60,972 nt of DNA from an uncultured Sulfitobacter sp. (GCA_947502265.1 CANMZB010000022.1:1-60972), one strand, 5' to 3'; counted from the stretch's first letter, positions 17,033 through 26,736 are shown. Notes: a model not told the origin generated them from the letters alone. Program-made: numbers and translations.

Positions 17033-18170
17033 GTTCGTCACAGCCACGGCGATCGCGCTTGTCTGGGCGTCGTCCTCGGTCGGCCAAGGCGTTCCGACCG
17101 TCGACAACGGCCTGATAATACGAAACCAGGCCGCACACACACAGCGGGAAGCCGACCTCGCCACGCAGCGTGAGACGCTTGCGGTACAGGAACAGATCGC
17201 GGAAATCGAGCGTGAACAGCTCGCCGTCCTGCAACAGATACTCGATGCGCAGACCAGCCTCGGCGGTCAGGGCATCCCGGAAATGGTCTCGGGCCTCGAA
17301 GATGGGGCGTTGCCGGAACAGTCGGCGGATGTGCTTTACAGCCCGACCGATCCGAATCCCGCCGGACCGGAAATGTTCGGCGATGCGGCGCTGAACATCG
17401 AACAGCTTATCATCCGTGTCGCTCAGGAGACGCACAGTCGGCCCGGTGTCGGCAAAGCCGGTCTGTCGGTTGTCCAGTGGCGGTGCCTGCTGCAAGCCCT
17501 GATCTGGCAGGAAAGCCGCTTCACCATCGGCGCGCGCTCTCCGGTCGGGGCCTTCGGCCTGACGCAGATCATGCCGGGGACGGCTGGCGATCTCGGCATC
17601 TATCCGGCCTATTACGACAGCCCCTATCTCCAAGTCGAAGGTGGCGCGCGTTACCTGTCGAACATGCTGAATATGTTCGACGGGAACATCATTCACGCCC
17701 TCGCGGCCTACAACTCCGGACCCGGTAATGTGCAGCGATATGGCGGCGTCCCGCCATTCCAGGAGACGCAACACTACGTCCAGGTCATCCCGGCGAAGTA
17801 TAACGAATATCTCCGCACTGTAGCCGGTATCGACGCGCTTGGGACGATCGACCCTGCCCTGCTGGCGAACTCGAACCTCTCGATCACCGGGGCCGGTGCC
17901 AGCTTCTATGGCAACAGCTCGTCGGCCTCGATCATCGCCGCCGCGATGCGGATCAGGAACATCGTGGAGCGGATCGGGCAGACGCAGGACGTGCAGGAGG
18001 CGATGGCGCTCAACACCTATGCCCGCGCTGAACTCGTCAGACTGATTGCCGCGCGAACCCGGCTGCAAGCCGCGCGGACACGCCCCTTGAGTGCCGCGGA
18101 ACTTGCGATGGCGGCGGCGCAGCTCAGCGAAAGCGAATTTATGGACTTCACCCTGGAGGAACTTCGATAA
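16971..18170 (+). CDS. VirB5-like protein with an embedded lytic transglycosylase domain
   Basis: 399 residues from a GTG start. The N-terminal part after the signal (GQGVPTVDNGLIIRN) and the C-terminal part (IRNIVERIGQTQDVQEAMAL, then MDFTLEEL) match the adjacent VirB5 at both ends (QGVPTVDVQNI; LVGMIGSMEDLKASVDLN; YMDFTL). Between them, about residues 160-270, lies an SLT domain with the catalytic Glu in ALIWQESRF, then VGAFGLTQIMPGTA and ALAAYNSGPG. So it looks like a VirB5 paralogue that carries a wall-cutting domain. The start overlaps the lipoprotein by 62 bp. Confidence 0.8.
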   Translation: MRNRPSFLFPKRHWRGRFLTRFVTATAIALVWASSSVGQGVPTVDNGLIIRNQAAHTQREADLATQRETLAVQEQIAEIEREQLAVLQQILDAQTSLGGQGIPEMVSGLEDGALPEQSADVLYSPTDPNPAGPEMFGDAALNIEQLIIRVAQETHSRPGVGKAGLSVVQWRCLLQALIWQESRFTIGARSPVGAFGLTQIMPGTAGDLGIYPAYYDSPYLQVEGGARYLSNMLNMFDGNIIHALAAYNSGPGNVQRYGGVPPFQETQHYVQVIPAKYNEYLRTVAGIDALGTIDPALLANSNLSITGAGASFYGNSSSASIIAAAMRIRNIVERIGQTQDVQEAMALNTYARAELVRLIAARTRLQAARTRPLSAAELAMAAAQLSESEFMDFTLEELR

Positions 18171-19006
18171 TGGAAAAGATACTCAACATCGGGGCGATGC
18201 TCCGCTCGACGGTAGCAGCGACGATCATGGGTGCCGGTGTGGCGATGATCGGCGTGACGACGGCGACGCCTGCCCATGCACAGGGCGTTCCGACCGTGGA
18301 TGTCCAGAACATCGCGCAGGAAATCAATCAGCTTCGTCAGATGATCGAAGACGAGGTTCTGCAAAACGAACAGTTGACGCAGCTTCTCTCCCAACTCGAC
18401 ACGCTGCGCGAGCAATACGCGCAGTTGCAGGAAACCTACGCCGCCCTGACCGGGCTGGCGGAGCTTCCCGAGATCATTTCGGCCCAGATGGAAGATGGCC
18501 TCAACGGGATGCTCGATCAGGAGTTTGGCGACATTCTGGGAACGATCGAGGCGATCCAGAACGGGGACTGGTCTCAGCTCACCGGCAATGCCAGCCCGCA
18601 AATTCGGACCCAAATGACCCGCGTTCTGGCCGAGGCCGGGTTCGATGAGGACACGCTATCGGAAATGGCGAACAGCGGAACGCCGGGGGCCGCGCGGACC
18701 GCAACGCAGGCGACCACCGGCGCGGCCGTCTCTGCCGCTGCACAGACGAGCTACGAAGAGGCCGGCCAGTCGCTCGAAAGGGTCGACCGACTGGTCGGCA
18801 TGATCGGCAGCATGGAAGATCTGAAAGCCAGTGTGGACCTGAACACCCGCGTCACCGCCGAACTCGCGATCGCGATGGTGGCGATGTGGCAGTTGGAGGC
18901 CGTGCAGACAGTCGGAACGGGTCAGGCGGGCGTCATCGACGCGGCCACGCTGGCGGAAGAACAGCGATACATGGATTTCACCCTGCCGACGCTCTCGGCC
19001 GACTAG
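18170..19006 (+). CDS. virB5: VirB5 minor pilin / channel tip protein
   Basis: 278-residue secreted protein: signal ending TPAHAQ, then GVPTVDVQNIAQEINQLRQM and a long coiled-coil region (about residues 45-90). A second helical hairpin (about 190-250) carries the family pattern SMEDLKASVDLNTRVTAELA. VirB5 sits at the pilus tip and helps contact recipients. It follows its chimeric paralogue with a 1-bp overlap (TAATG). Confidence 0.85.
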   Translation: MEKILNIGAMLRSTVAATIMGAGVAMIGVTTATPAHAQGVPTVDVQNIAQEINQLRQMIEDEVLQNEQLTQLLSQLDTLREQYAQLQETYAALTGLAELPEIISAQMEDGLNGMLDQEFGDILGTIEAIQNGDWSQLTGNASPQIRTQMTRVLAEAGFDEDTLSEMANSGTPGAARTATQATTGAAVSAAAQTSYEEAGQSLERVDRLVGMIGSMEDLKASVDLNTRVTAELAIAMVAMWQLEAVQTVGTGQAGVIDAATLAEEQRYMDFTLPTLSAD

Positions 19007-19024
19007 AGATTGAGGTTAGTGTCG

Positions 19025-19678
19025 GTGACGAAGGATCAGGAAATCATTGAGGAAGAGCTGATTTACGGCGCGCGGCGTCGTGAACGGCTTTGGCAGAAAG
19101 TCGGCCTCACCGGTGCGGCATTCGGTGTGATCGGATGTCTGTCTGCCGCCGCTGTCGCGGTCCTCGATGTGGACCCTGCGCCGGTCGTCGTGCCCTACGA
19201 TCCCGAGACGGGCATGGCTCTGCCGAACGCATCGGTCGGGGCCGTCCGGCTGACGGAGAACCAGGCGATCATAGAAGCCGAAGTGTTCCGGTATGTGACC
19301 GACCGCGAAACCTACAACCAGCTCGACAATGACCTGCGGGTCCGGCGCGTTCTGGAAATGTCGGACAGGGCTGCGGAAGCCTCGATGCGGTCCCTCTGGG
19401 ACAGCGCGAACACCGCGTATCCACCGACCGTCTATGGCAACGGTGCGCGGCTCGAAGTGGAAGTGCTGTCGATCACGCCGGTCGGCAACAACCGCGCACA
19501 CGTCCGCCTTCGCAAGCGCCTGACCTCCCCACAGGGGGTCCAGGCGGGCCTCTTTTCCGTGACGCTTCTGTTCGAGTTTCGACCCGAAGAACGCCGCTCG
19601 ATTGATGACGTTTGGACGAACCCGTTTGGCTTCACGGTCACGGAATATGCCATCCGCTCGGACAGACAGGAGAATTGA
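19025..19678 (+). CDS. virB8: VirB8 inner-membrane assembly factor
   Basis: About 217 residues: a short cytoplasmic N-terminus, one membrane helix (GLTGAAFGVIGCLSAAAVAV) and a periplasmic NTF2-like domain with the pattern YVTDRETYNQ and a conserved ending NPFGFTVTEYAI. VirB8 nucleates channel assembly. Three start codons compete (TTG 19010, GTG 19019, GTG 19025); spacing to GAGG favours the last. It precedes virB9 by 1 bp. Confidence 0.9.
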   Translation: MTKDQEIIEEELIYGARRRERLWQKVGLTGAAFGVIGCLSAAAVAVLDVDPAPVVVPYDPETGMALPNASVGAVRLTENQAIIEAEVFRYVTDRETYNQLDNDLRVRRVLEMSDRAAEASMRSLWDSANTAYPPTVYGNGARLEVEVLSITPVGNNRAHVRLRKRLTSPQGVQAGLFSVTLLFEFRPEERRSIDDVWTNPFGFTVTEYAIRSDRQEN

Positions 19679-19679
19679 T

Positions 19680-20381
19680 GTGAAGCTGCTCAATGGGACG
19701 ATTCTGTCCGCTCTCCTGATCCTCACCGCCGCACCTGCCGTCGCGGAGTATGTCCCCCGCTCGGGCGGAAATGACGCAAGGGTCCGTGTCGCGACCTACC
19801 GGGACGGCGAAGTCTATCGCCTCTCGGTCAGCATGACGCATGTGACCTCTATCGAGTTTGGCGAGGGCGAAACCATCCGCTCGATCATCGCCGGGGACAC
19901 TGAAGGATTCCAGCTCGACGGGGTGCCGGGCGGGCGCGCTTTCGCGGTCAAGCCGACCGCGCGCGGCGTCTCCACCAACATCACGGTCTATACGAACCGT
20001 CGAAGCTATTACTTTCACGTGACCGAGGCCAGCTCGCCGACCTTCTATGTCGTGCGGTTTCAGTATCCCGGTGAACAGCGCGCCGCCGTCAATGCCGTCG
20101 CCGCGCAGGCCCCGAACTACAACTACGGGGCCAGCGACCAGACCGAATTTACCCCCACGCAAGTGTGGGACGACGGGACGTTCACCTACTTCCGATTCCC
20201 CCGCAATGCGCCGGTCCCGGCGATCTTTCGGTATTCCAATGGCGGTGAACGCACCGTCAACAGTCAACAGGTCGAGGACGGCGTTCTGCGCGTGTCCGGG
20301 GTGAGCGGACAATGGGTTCTTCGCCTCGGCGACGAACTCGTGTGCATCCAGACCACCATCACAGCGAGGGCAGGTTCATGA
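19680..20381 (+). CDS. virB9: VirB9 outer-membrane core protein
   Basis: 233 residues from a GTG start with AGGAG upstream; signal ends APAVAE. The N-terminal domain (DARVRVATYRDGEVYRL) and the C-terminal VirB10-binding domain (PTQVWDDGTFTYFRFP, VSGQWVLRLGDELVCI) are typical. VirB9 forms the outer-membrane ring with VirB7 and VirB10. It overlaps virB10 by 4 bp. Confidence 0.93.
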   Translation: MKLLNGTILSALLILTAAPAVAEYVPRSGGNDARVRVATYRDGEVYRLSVSMTHVTSIEFGEGETIRSIIAGDTEGFQLDGVPGGRAFAVKPTARGVSTNITVYTNRRSYYFHVTEASSPTFYVVRFQYPGEQRAAVNAVAAQAPNYNYGASDQTEFTPTQVWDDGTFTYFRFPRNAPVPAIFRYSNGGERTVNSQQVEDGVLRVSGVSGQWVLRLGDELVCIQTTITARAGS

Positions 20382-21739
20382 GCGATCAAGCCGATCTGGA
20401 AAGGCGTCTCAAAGACCTCGAAGATAGTGGCGGCGGACAGGCGAAGGCAAGAAAGCGGCCCTCGGGGGTCGCGGCGGCTGCCGGTATTCTTGGCATCGTG
20501 GCAGTCGGCGGAGTGTTCTACATTCTCTCGCAGGATGAAGAGACGCCAAGCCTCCCGACCGCACAACCGGACGAGTTTCAGACCGATGGCGGTGGTTTCG
20601 GGACAATCGAACCCTTTGTCCCCCCTCCCCCTCCCGAACCCGAAGTCCGCATTGTGGAGACGCCAGCGGCGGAGCCGAACGCGGAACTGCTTGAACAGCT
20701 CGCCGCTCTGCGGGCCGAACTGGACGAATTGCGAAACGCGCCGGAACCGGCTGTCGAGGACGGTTCGGCTGCGGCTGCGGCGATTGACGATCTGACGGCC
20801 CGGATCGGTGCCCTTCAGGAATCCTCCGAAGCCGCACAGAGGGAGTTTCAGGCAGCACTCACGGCGCGGGACCGCGAACTTGAACAGATGCGGATTGACC
20901 TCGAACTGGCGCAGCTTCAACAGCCGACCCCTGCCCCGCTCGATCTCGGTCCGAACGACGAAGAACGCCGTCTCGCCGAAGAAGAGGCCCGGCGGCTGGC
21001 GGAATTGCAGGCCCGGCGCGAAGCGGAGCTTGCGTTCCAGCAGGCACGCATTGACTCGCCGATGATCGCGTTCGGTGGCGGCGCCGACAGCGGCGATAGT
21101 GAGCTGGCCGAACGGACGTTCGGCGCGGCGACGGATTTTGTACTGAACGGCGCTCTGCCGACGCAAGTGACGCAGGCCGAAGTGATCGCAAACCCGTCGA
21201 ACACCGTGATTCAAGGAACGATGATCCAAGCCGTGACGGAAACGGCGCTGGATAGCTCCCTGCCCGGCCAGGTCCGGGCAATCATTTCCGAGGACGTTCA
21301 TTCCTTCGACGGCTCGCGCATCCTCATTCCTCGCGGATCGCGGTTGATCGGTCGGTATCGTTCGGGTGCCGACATTGCACAGGAACGCGTGACGATCGCG
21401 TGGGACCGCATCATCATGCCGAATGACCAGACAGTCACCATCAGCTCTTTCGGCGGGGATGAACTCGGCCGTTCCGGTGTGACGGGCCAGGTCGATACGC
21501 GGTTTGGGACACGGTTCGGCTCCGCAGCTCTGATCTCGGTGATCGCGGCGCTGCCCGGTGCGGCGGCGGCGCAAGTCGAGAACGATACCTCGGCGGAGGT
21601 TCTGGAAGATGTGGGGGACGATCTGTCCGACAGCTCCGGCGGTGTGATTGACGAATACCTGTCGATCGGCCCGGCGATTTATGTCGAACAGGGCTCGCGG
21701 ATCACAGTGATGGTGGACAGGGATTTGGAGATCTTCTGA
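20378..21739 (+). CDS. virB10: VirB10 energy-sensing scaffold protein
   Basis: 453 residues: cytoplasmic N-terminus, one membrane helix (GVAAAAGILGIVAVGGVFYI), a proline-rich stretch (FVPPPPPEPE), a coiled-coil region (about residues 90-240) and a C-terminal beta-barrel TrbI domain with LIPRGSRLIGRYRSG and GRSGVTGQVDTRFG. It spans both membranes and links ATPase energy to the outer pore. Start at ATG 20378 overlaps virB9. Confidence 0.94.
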   Translation: MSDQADLERRLKDLEDSGGGQAKARKRPSGVAAAAGILGIVAVGGVFYILSQDEETPSLPTAQPDEFQTDGGGFGTIEPFVPPPPPEPEVRIVETPAAEPNAELLEQLAALRAELDELRNAPEPAVEDGSAAAAAIDDLTARIGALQESSEAAQREFQAALTARDRELEQMRIDLELAQLQQPTPAPLDLGPNDEERRLAEEEARRLAELQARREAELAFQQARIDSPMIAFGGGADSGDSELAERTFGAATDFVLNGALPTQVTQAEVIANPSNTVIQGTMIQAVTETALDSSLPGQVRAIISEDVHSFDGSRILIPRGSRLIGRYRSGADIAQERVTIAWDRIIMPNDQTVTISSFGGDELGRSGVTGQVDTRFGTRFGSAALISVIAALPGAAAAQVENDTSAEVLEDVGDDLSDSSGGVIDEYLSIGPAIYVEQGSRITVMVDRDLEIF

Positions 21740-22728
21740 TGACCGGGACCAGCTATCTGCAATCCTCGCTCGACAAGCTGGCCGACGCCGTTCGGGACGA
21801 TGTGATCGAAATCTGCATCAACCCGAACGGCACGGTCTGGGGCGAATTTCAGGGCGATCACTTCATGCGTCTGCTCGACACGAAACTCGGGCCTGTGGCG
21901 ATCCGCGACCTCGGCAACCAGATTGCCTCGGCTGCGAATACGAAGATGAGCAAGGACAAGCCCATCGTGTCGGTCAGCATCAGGTATCGGGACCGGCCGA
22001 TCAGGGCGCAGGTGATCCAGCCCCCGGCAGTGAATGAGGGATACTCGATTTCATTGCGATTCTTCTCGACGCTGCCCCTCGACAAGATCGAGCTGAAATA
22101 TCTGTTCGGTGAGGAACGGAAGCTCGAAGTCGCAAGACAGGACCGGAACCTCGAACTGCGCGAAGTTGTCCAGAGCGGCGACATTTATGCCGCTGTCGAG
22201 TTTTGCGTTCTCAACAAGCTCAACATGATCGTGTCCGGCGGCACGTCCACCGGGAAGACGGTCGCCGCGCGTAAAATCCTGTCCTACGTTCCCGACGAAG
22301 AACGGATCGTCACCATCGAAGAGGCGGCGGAGTTGCTACCGTCGCAACCGAACGTGGTGACACTTATCTCGAACCGGGATGTGGAGTTTCAGAGCGCGGA
22401 CGTGCTTCTGACCTCGACGTTGCGAATGCGGCCTGACCGGATCGTCCTCGGCGAAGTCCGTGGCCGCGAGGCCATGACATTCCTGGAAGCGATCAATACC
22501 GGCCACGGTGGCTCGATGACGACGCTTCATGCGGAAACACCGCAACTGGCGGTGCAGCGGCTGGCGATTGCCGCCCTGAAAACGGATGTGCCTATGACCT
22601 ATAACGACATGGTACAATACATTGAAAGCTCGATTGACGTGATTATCCAAGCCGGACGGCACGAAGGCGACAGAGGCATCACGGAGTTTTACCTACCCGG
22701 CAATGACACTGGAGGAGGCGAAGAATGA
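21739..22728 (+). CDS. virB11: VirB11 traffic ATPase
   Basis: 329-residue cytoplasmic hexameric ATPase of the PulE/VirB11 family. Walker A GGTSTGKT at about residue 168, Asp box VTIEEAAELL, Walker B-like RPDRIVLGEVRG and His box GHGGSMTTLHAE are all present. It acts with VirB4 and VirD4 in substrate transfer. Overlaps virB10 by 1 bp and the next small gene by 4 bp. Confidence 0.95.
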   Translation: MTGTSYLQSSLDKLADAVRDDVIEICINPNGTVWGEFQGDHFMRLLDTKLGPVAIRDLGNQIASAANTKMSKDKPIVSVSIRYRDRPIRAQVIQPPAVNEGYSISLRFFSTLPLDKIELKYLFGEERKLEVARQDRNLELREVVQSGDIYAAVEFCVLNKLNMIVSGGTSTGKTVAARKILSYVPDEERIVTIEEAAELLPSQPNVVTLISNRDVEFQSADVLLTSTLRMRPDRIVLGEVRGREAMTFLEAINTGHGGSMTTLHAETPQLAVQRLAIAALKTDVPMTYNDMVQYIESSIDVIIQAGRHEGDRGITEFYLPGNDTGGGEE

Positions 22729-22928
22729 AACGGTTTGAACATGAAGTGCTGACGTTCGCCGTTAGCAAACCCAAAGACTTCGAGAAAATGCGTGACACGC
22801 TTCAGGAGTGGGGTGACGCTGGCTATGAAGTCGTTTCTGCGCTCCAACAGACCACCGCAGGCGCCACCTTTACCGTATTCCTGAAAAGGGAAACGGTCGG
22901 TTCTGGACAAGCGGAAGACGCGGCATGA
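22725..22928 (+). CDS. Small DUF4177-like protein
   Basis: 67-residue cytoplasmic protein resembling DUF4177 proteins: an initial beta strand (RFEHEVLTFAV), a helix, WGDAGYEVVSAL and a final strand TFTVFLKRE. It overlaps virB11 and the following gene by 4 bp each, so it is part of the virB operon. Its role in transfer is unknown. Confidence 0.65.
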   Translation: MKRFEHEVLTFAVSKPKDFEKMRDTLQEWGDAGYEVVSALQQTTAGATFTVFLKRETVGSGQAEDAA

Positions 22929-23323
22929 TGGTCCGCCTCCTTGTCGCCGTGATAATCGCAAGTGCTTCACCCGCCTTCGCGCAATTCGTGTCGCCCGCTG
23001 GACAGGCGGTCGAGTCATGCGCCGACCGCCGCCACTTAGAACCTTCGTTCTTTTCATCATTCGATGTTCGTGACGCTCACAAGGTTGAGCTGATCCAGAA
23101 AATGCGAACCGCGCAAGCGTTCACGAGTATTGTGGAAACTGGCGAGTGTTCTTGTGAACAAAGGTTTCCTGATTGGGACGGTGCTATCAGTTATTACCTA
23201 GAACACTACGCTGGGATAGATGATCGTCACGAAGTTTATGCAGAAACCGCCGTATACCGCGATATTATCAACTCTCGGCGTCTAGACGCCCGCGCGATTT
23301 GCGACGCGCAGGGCAACTGGTGA
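22925..23323 (+). CDS. Secreted virB-operon protein, function unknown
   Basis: 132-residue exported protein: signal peptide ending SPAFAQ, then a mature domain with four Cys (ESCADRR, GECSCEQ, AICDAQ). It lies between virB11 and virB6, where other systems put small channel-lumen or entry-exclusion proteins; which applies here is not shown. From this gene to the end of virB6 the DNA is visibly richer in A and T than the preceding virB genes, hinting at a separate origin for this part of the operon. Confidence 0.6.
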   Translation: MMVRLLVAVIIASASPAFAQFVSPAGQAVESCADRRHLEPSFFSSFDVRDAHKVELIQKMRTAQAFTSIVETGECSCEQRFPDWDGAISYYLEHYAGIDDRHEVYAETAVYRDIINSRRLDARAICDAQGNW

Positions 23324-23331
23324 GGTAGAGC

Positions 23332-24408
23332 GTGAGCGTTGTAGCCTATTTTGTAGATACGGCAGAGACATTCCTTGATGATGCGGCCCAAACACAATTC
23401 GGTTCAGTTGCCTCAACCGTGGGAACAGTCATCATACTCGCTGCGACTCTTTTGGTTGTTCTTGTGTTCATCAACATGGCTTTTCAGGTTAGGTCCATGG
23501 ATGGCCGAACGGCGTTCTGGCTCGCTCTCAAGATAACTCTCGTCGGGATATTCGCCACAAATTGGGTCCAATTCAACGCATTTACTGATGCGATCCTTAA
23601 CGGCATCGACAGCGTTGCAGGGGCCTTGGTGGCGTCGGTAGGCGGCGGCACTCCTGGGCCGTCAGGGACATTCGCGGAAGAGTTCGACAACCTAATCGCG
23701 AGCCTCGGAGAATACCTGAACGCTGCCGGAGCTGAGTTGAATTGGATGGCAGGCGCGATGCTGGACATTCTTGGCGTATTCATGTTGTCGCTCTTAGGAG
23801 GGCTTGCAGCCTTCATTCTGGTCGCTTCCCGACTTATGATCGCGCTTCTGATTGGCCTCGCTCCGATCATGATTTTTCTGACGCTGTTCGAGGTCACGAA
23901 AGATTACTTTTCTCGCTGGCTTTCAGCCCTCATTTCGTTTTCGATCTATCCCATTGTCGTGGCGGGCGTCTTTGCGACTATTACGGGTGTGGCGCGATCC
24001 CTTCTTACGCGACTTGGCGATCCGACCGACGCGACGAATATCGGCGCGCTAATCCCATTTTTTATGATGATCTTAATGGCAAAAGGTTTCATCGTCGCCA
24101 CCCCTTTCATCGTGAAAGCAATCTCAGGGAATATCGTCATGCCAGCCCTGACAAGCGGGATGGGTGGAGCATACGCCTTTGGTCGGGCGGCTGCGGGAAG
24201 CCAGCAGGCTTACAACCGATATGGCGTAGGTGCCGCGTCCGGTGCCGAAGTTGCAGCAATCCGTGGACGGCAAGTGATGGGTCTCCAACCCCCGTCAAAC
24301 GCTCGCGCTGAACCTAGGGCTGCCAACAACCCGACCCCGCAACCGACGGGTACGGGCCAGCAAATGCGACAACAGGCAGAACGAGCTGAACGGCTCCGCA
24401 AGAAATGA
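23332..24408 (+). CDS. virB6: VirB6/TrbL polytopic channel protein
   Basis: 358 residues from a GTG start with six or seven membrane helices and a hydrophilic C-terminal tail rich in Gln, Pro and Arg. The family pattern is seen at GLAPIMIFLTLFEVTKDYFSRW, shortened here to its core LAPIMIFLTLFEVTK. VirB6 forms the inner-membrane part of the translocation path. It is the last gene of the operon and convergent with virD4. Confidence 0.9.
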   Translation: MSVVAYFVDTAETFLDDAAQTQFGSVASTVGTVIILAATLLVVLVFINMAFQVRSMDGRTAFWLALKITLVGIFATNWVQFNAFTDAILNGIDSVAGALVASVGGGTPGPSGTFAEEFDNLIASLGEYLNAAGAELNWMAGAMLDILGVFMLSLLGGLAAFILVASRLMIALLIGLAPIMIFLTLFEVTKDYFSRWLSALISFSIYPIVVAGVFATITGVARSLLTRLGDPTDATNIGALIPFFMMILMAKGFIVATPFIVKAISGNIVMPALTSGMGGAYAFGRAAAGSQQAYNRYGVGAASGAEVAAIRGRQVMGLQPPSNARAEPRAANNPTPQPTGTGQQMRQQAERAERLRKK

Positions 24409-24477
24409 GAAAGAACCACGCAAGCGGACCTTTGCTTCTATGACCTTGGGACCGGAGATGATCATGGGTGTTAGCCT

Positions 24478-26736
24478 TTACGCCCGAAGGCCTCCGGCAC
24501 GTTCGTGCAGTTCAAACTCGGTCTCTGTGCCGTCCGGCGCAGTCGCCACCCAGACCCCATCGGCCCGTCGTTGCGTGAGTGTTGCACCATTCTCCTGCTG
24601 TTCGCGCAGTATCTCTTCCTGCTCCGTAGCGAACGGCTCTGTCGGATCGAGGCGATCAACACCTGCATTGGCGGGATTGGAACCGCCGGATGGGGTCTCA
24701 CCCCCCTGCCCTTTCGTTATAGCCTCTTCTAAAGCGATCAGTTCCTTCTCTGCATCGGACAGCACGGCCACATTCTCGTCCTTGATTTTCTCCGGCTCCG
24801 GCATGTCAAATTTCTGCTGCACCGGCATATGAAACGCCTGCTGGTGATAGACCGTGCCAAGCTGCGCAGCTTCGGTGCCACTAGATTTCTTCTTGCCACG
24901 CTGTTTTCGTCTCGTGGGCGTGATCGTCCCGCCGGATTCCTCGGACTGTGCTTTCTTGACCGGGATATTAGTGGGCCGATCGCCTGGCGGCGGGGTTGGC
25001 GCTGCCGCTGCGATCGGTGCCGGCTCTTTCGTGGGCGGCTTCTCGGCCGACCCCTGCTCGGGCTTCTGGTCGACCTTACTGAGATTGAGTTGCGGAAACG
25101 GAAGCTCGCCCTTCTGCGCGGCGTGGATCGCTTTGAAAAACGGATCATCGTAGTACTTGATCCGTTTCGCCCGCACGGGCATCTGGGCATCCACAACCAT
25201 GATGATATCGTCCAGCGACAGCCGCCGTGCTTCGTCCTCGGGCAGTAGCGAGGTTTCCTCGGTGCGCTCCGACATGCTTCGGCCCTCGAACGGATTTCGA
25301 CCGATGGACCGTGAACGGGTGACGACACGCTTCGTGGTTTTACCCACGGCCTTGCTCAATTCCTCGACTGTCTTTTCGTCCGAAGGCGTGAGGTAAAGTT
25401 TCACGCCCGCGTTGCCCTGCAGGGCGCGGCGGGTGTTCTCGCCGTAAATCTCGTCCAACGCCGGAATGGTCTGCGTGACGATCGCAAGATGGGCGCGGTA
25501 CGACCGGAGTGTCTCGATGCTTTCCACGACGATTGGCATTTTTCCGAGGCGGTTGAACTCGTCCAGCATGATCATCACGGGCCACGGCTCGTCCTTTCCT
25601 GGCTCCTTGTCCTGCAAGGAGGAAATCAGGTCCGAAAAGAACAACCTGATCAGTGGGGCCAGCGGTTTGACCATATTCGGTGCCACGACGAGATAAACCG
25701 TGAACGGCTTCTTTCGGATCGTTCGAAAGTCGAAGTCGGACACCGCCGTCGCCTTGTCGATCGCCGGGTTGCTCCATTGATCGAGGCCAGAGGTCATCAG
25801 AAGCGAGACGTACGATGTGAGCGTATCGTTGTTCGTAGACGCCAACCGCTCGAAAATGAGCTTCGCAGCCGGGTTGCGGACTTCGACGTGCCGCAAGATG
25901 AACTCCTTCTGCTTGTTGCCACCCGACGCGCTGATCCTGTAAATTTCCCCGAGGGTCGGCTTCTTGCGCTGAAACGCCAGAAGTCCTGCCGCGACAAACA
26001 GGTCGATGCCACCTTTCAGGAGGCCCTGCATCTTGTCGTTGTCGGCCTGCAAGAACAGCGAAGCGAGTAGCTGCAACTCCATCTGCTGACGGTCGGGATC
26101 GCCCAGCTCGGCAATTCGCAACAGCGGGTTGTAGCGATGGCTTCGCCGGTCGTGCCAGTCAGTCGGCGCGAACCGATACACCTGGTCACCCTGCGATGCG
26201 CGATGACGGGCCGTCGCCTCAAAGTTTTCACCCTTCACGTCCAGCACCACGGCCGACCCCTTGAAGGTCAACAGGTTCGGGATCACGAAGCCGGTCGTCT
26301 TGCCGCGTCCGGTCGGCGCGACGATCAGGACGTGTGGAAAGATTTTCGACTGGATGAACGGAGCCCTGCGGCCCGGCTTGCCCGTCTTCCCCAGAATAAA
26401 ACCGGACCCGGATTTCCCGAAAAAGCCGTTGCGCCGCATTTCGCCCCGTCTCTGCCAGTGGGTCTGACCAAATCGGGTAAGTGCGGATCCGGACAGGACC
26501 GCGCTCAAGAGCAGCCCGGCAAGGGTGAAACCGCCGACGATCAGATTCACCAACCTGAAATCGTTCGGACGAACATCGCGCAGCCCAAGGTAATTCTGGG
26601 TCAGCCAGAAAAAGTCGATCTCGGCTCTGATGCCATAGTCGCGGAAGGTCAGATAGGCGGTCGCCACCACGTAGCCCACGGCGGCGAATACGATTGTCAA
26701 AAGAAAGATGCCGACGACGATCTTGCCCTTATCCAT
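24478..26736 (-). CDS. virD4: VirD4/TraG coupling protein
   Basis: 752-residue DNA-pumping ATPase that joins the relaxosome to the VirB channel. N-terminal membrane helices, Walker A VAPTGRGKTTGF at about residue 140, Walker B VMIMLDEFNRLGKM at about 388. The C-terminal 200 residues form an extra low-complexity Pro/Lys/Glu-rich tail not needed for the ATPase, which may bind the relaxase or other substrates. The start overlaps the relaxase stop by 8 bp, on the opposite strand to the virB operon. Confidence 0.94.
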   Translation of the reverse strand: MDKGKIVVGIFLLTIVFAAVGYVVATAYLTFRDYGIRAEIDFFWLTQNYLGLRDVRPNDFRLVNLIVGGFTLAGLLLSAVLSGSALTRFGQTHWQRRGEMRRNGFFGKSGSGFILGKTGKPGRRAPFIQSKIFPHVLIVAPTGRGKTTGFVIPNLLTFKGSAVVLDVKGENFEATARHRASQGDQVYRFAPTDWHDRRSHRYNPLLRIAELGDPDRQQMELQLLASLFLQADNDKMQGLLKGGIDLFVAAGLLAFQRKKPTLGEIYRISASGGNKQKEFILRHVEVRNPAAKLIFERLASTNNDTLTSYVSLLMTSGLDQWSNPAIDKATAVSDFDFRTIRKKPFTVYLVVAPNMVKPLAPLIRLFFSDLISSLQDKEPGKDEPWPVMIMLDEFNRLGKMPIVVESIETLRSYRAHLAIVTQTIPALDEIYGENTRRALQGNAGVKLYLTPSDEKTVEELSKAVGKTTKRVVTRSRSIGRNPFEGRSMSERTEETSLLPEDEARRLSLDDIIMVVDAQMPVRAKRIKYYDDPFFKAIHAAQKGELPFPQLNLSKVDQKPEQGSAEKPPTKEPAPIAAAAPTPPPGDRPTNIPVKKAQSEESGGTITPTRRKQRGKKKSSGTEAAQLGTVYHQQAFHMPVQQKFDMPEPEKIKDENVAVLSDAEKELIALEEAITKGQGGETPSGGSNPANAGVDRLDPTEPFATEQEEILREQQENGATLTQRRADGVWVATAPDGTETEFELHERAGGLRA

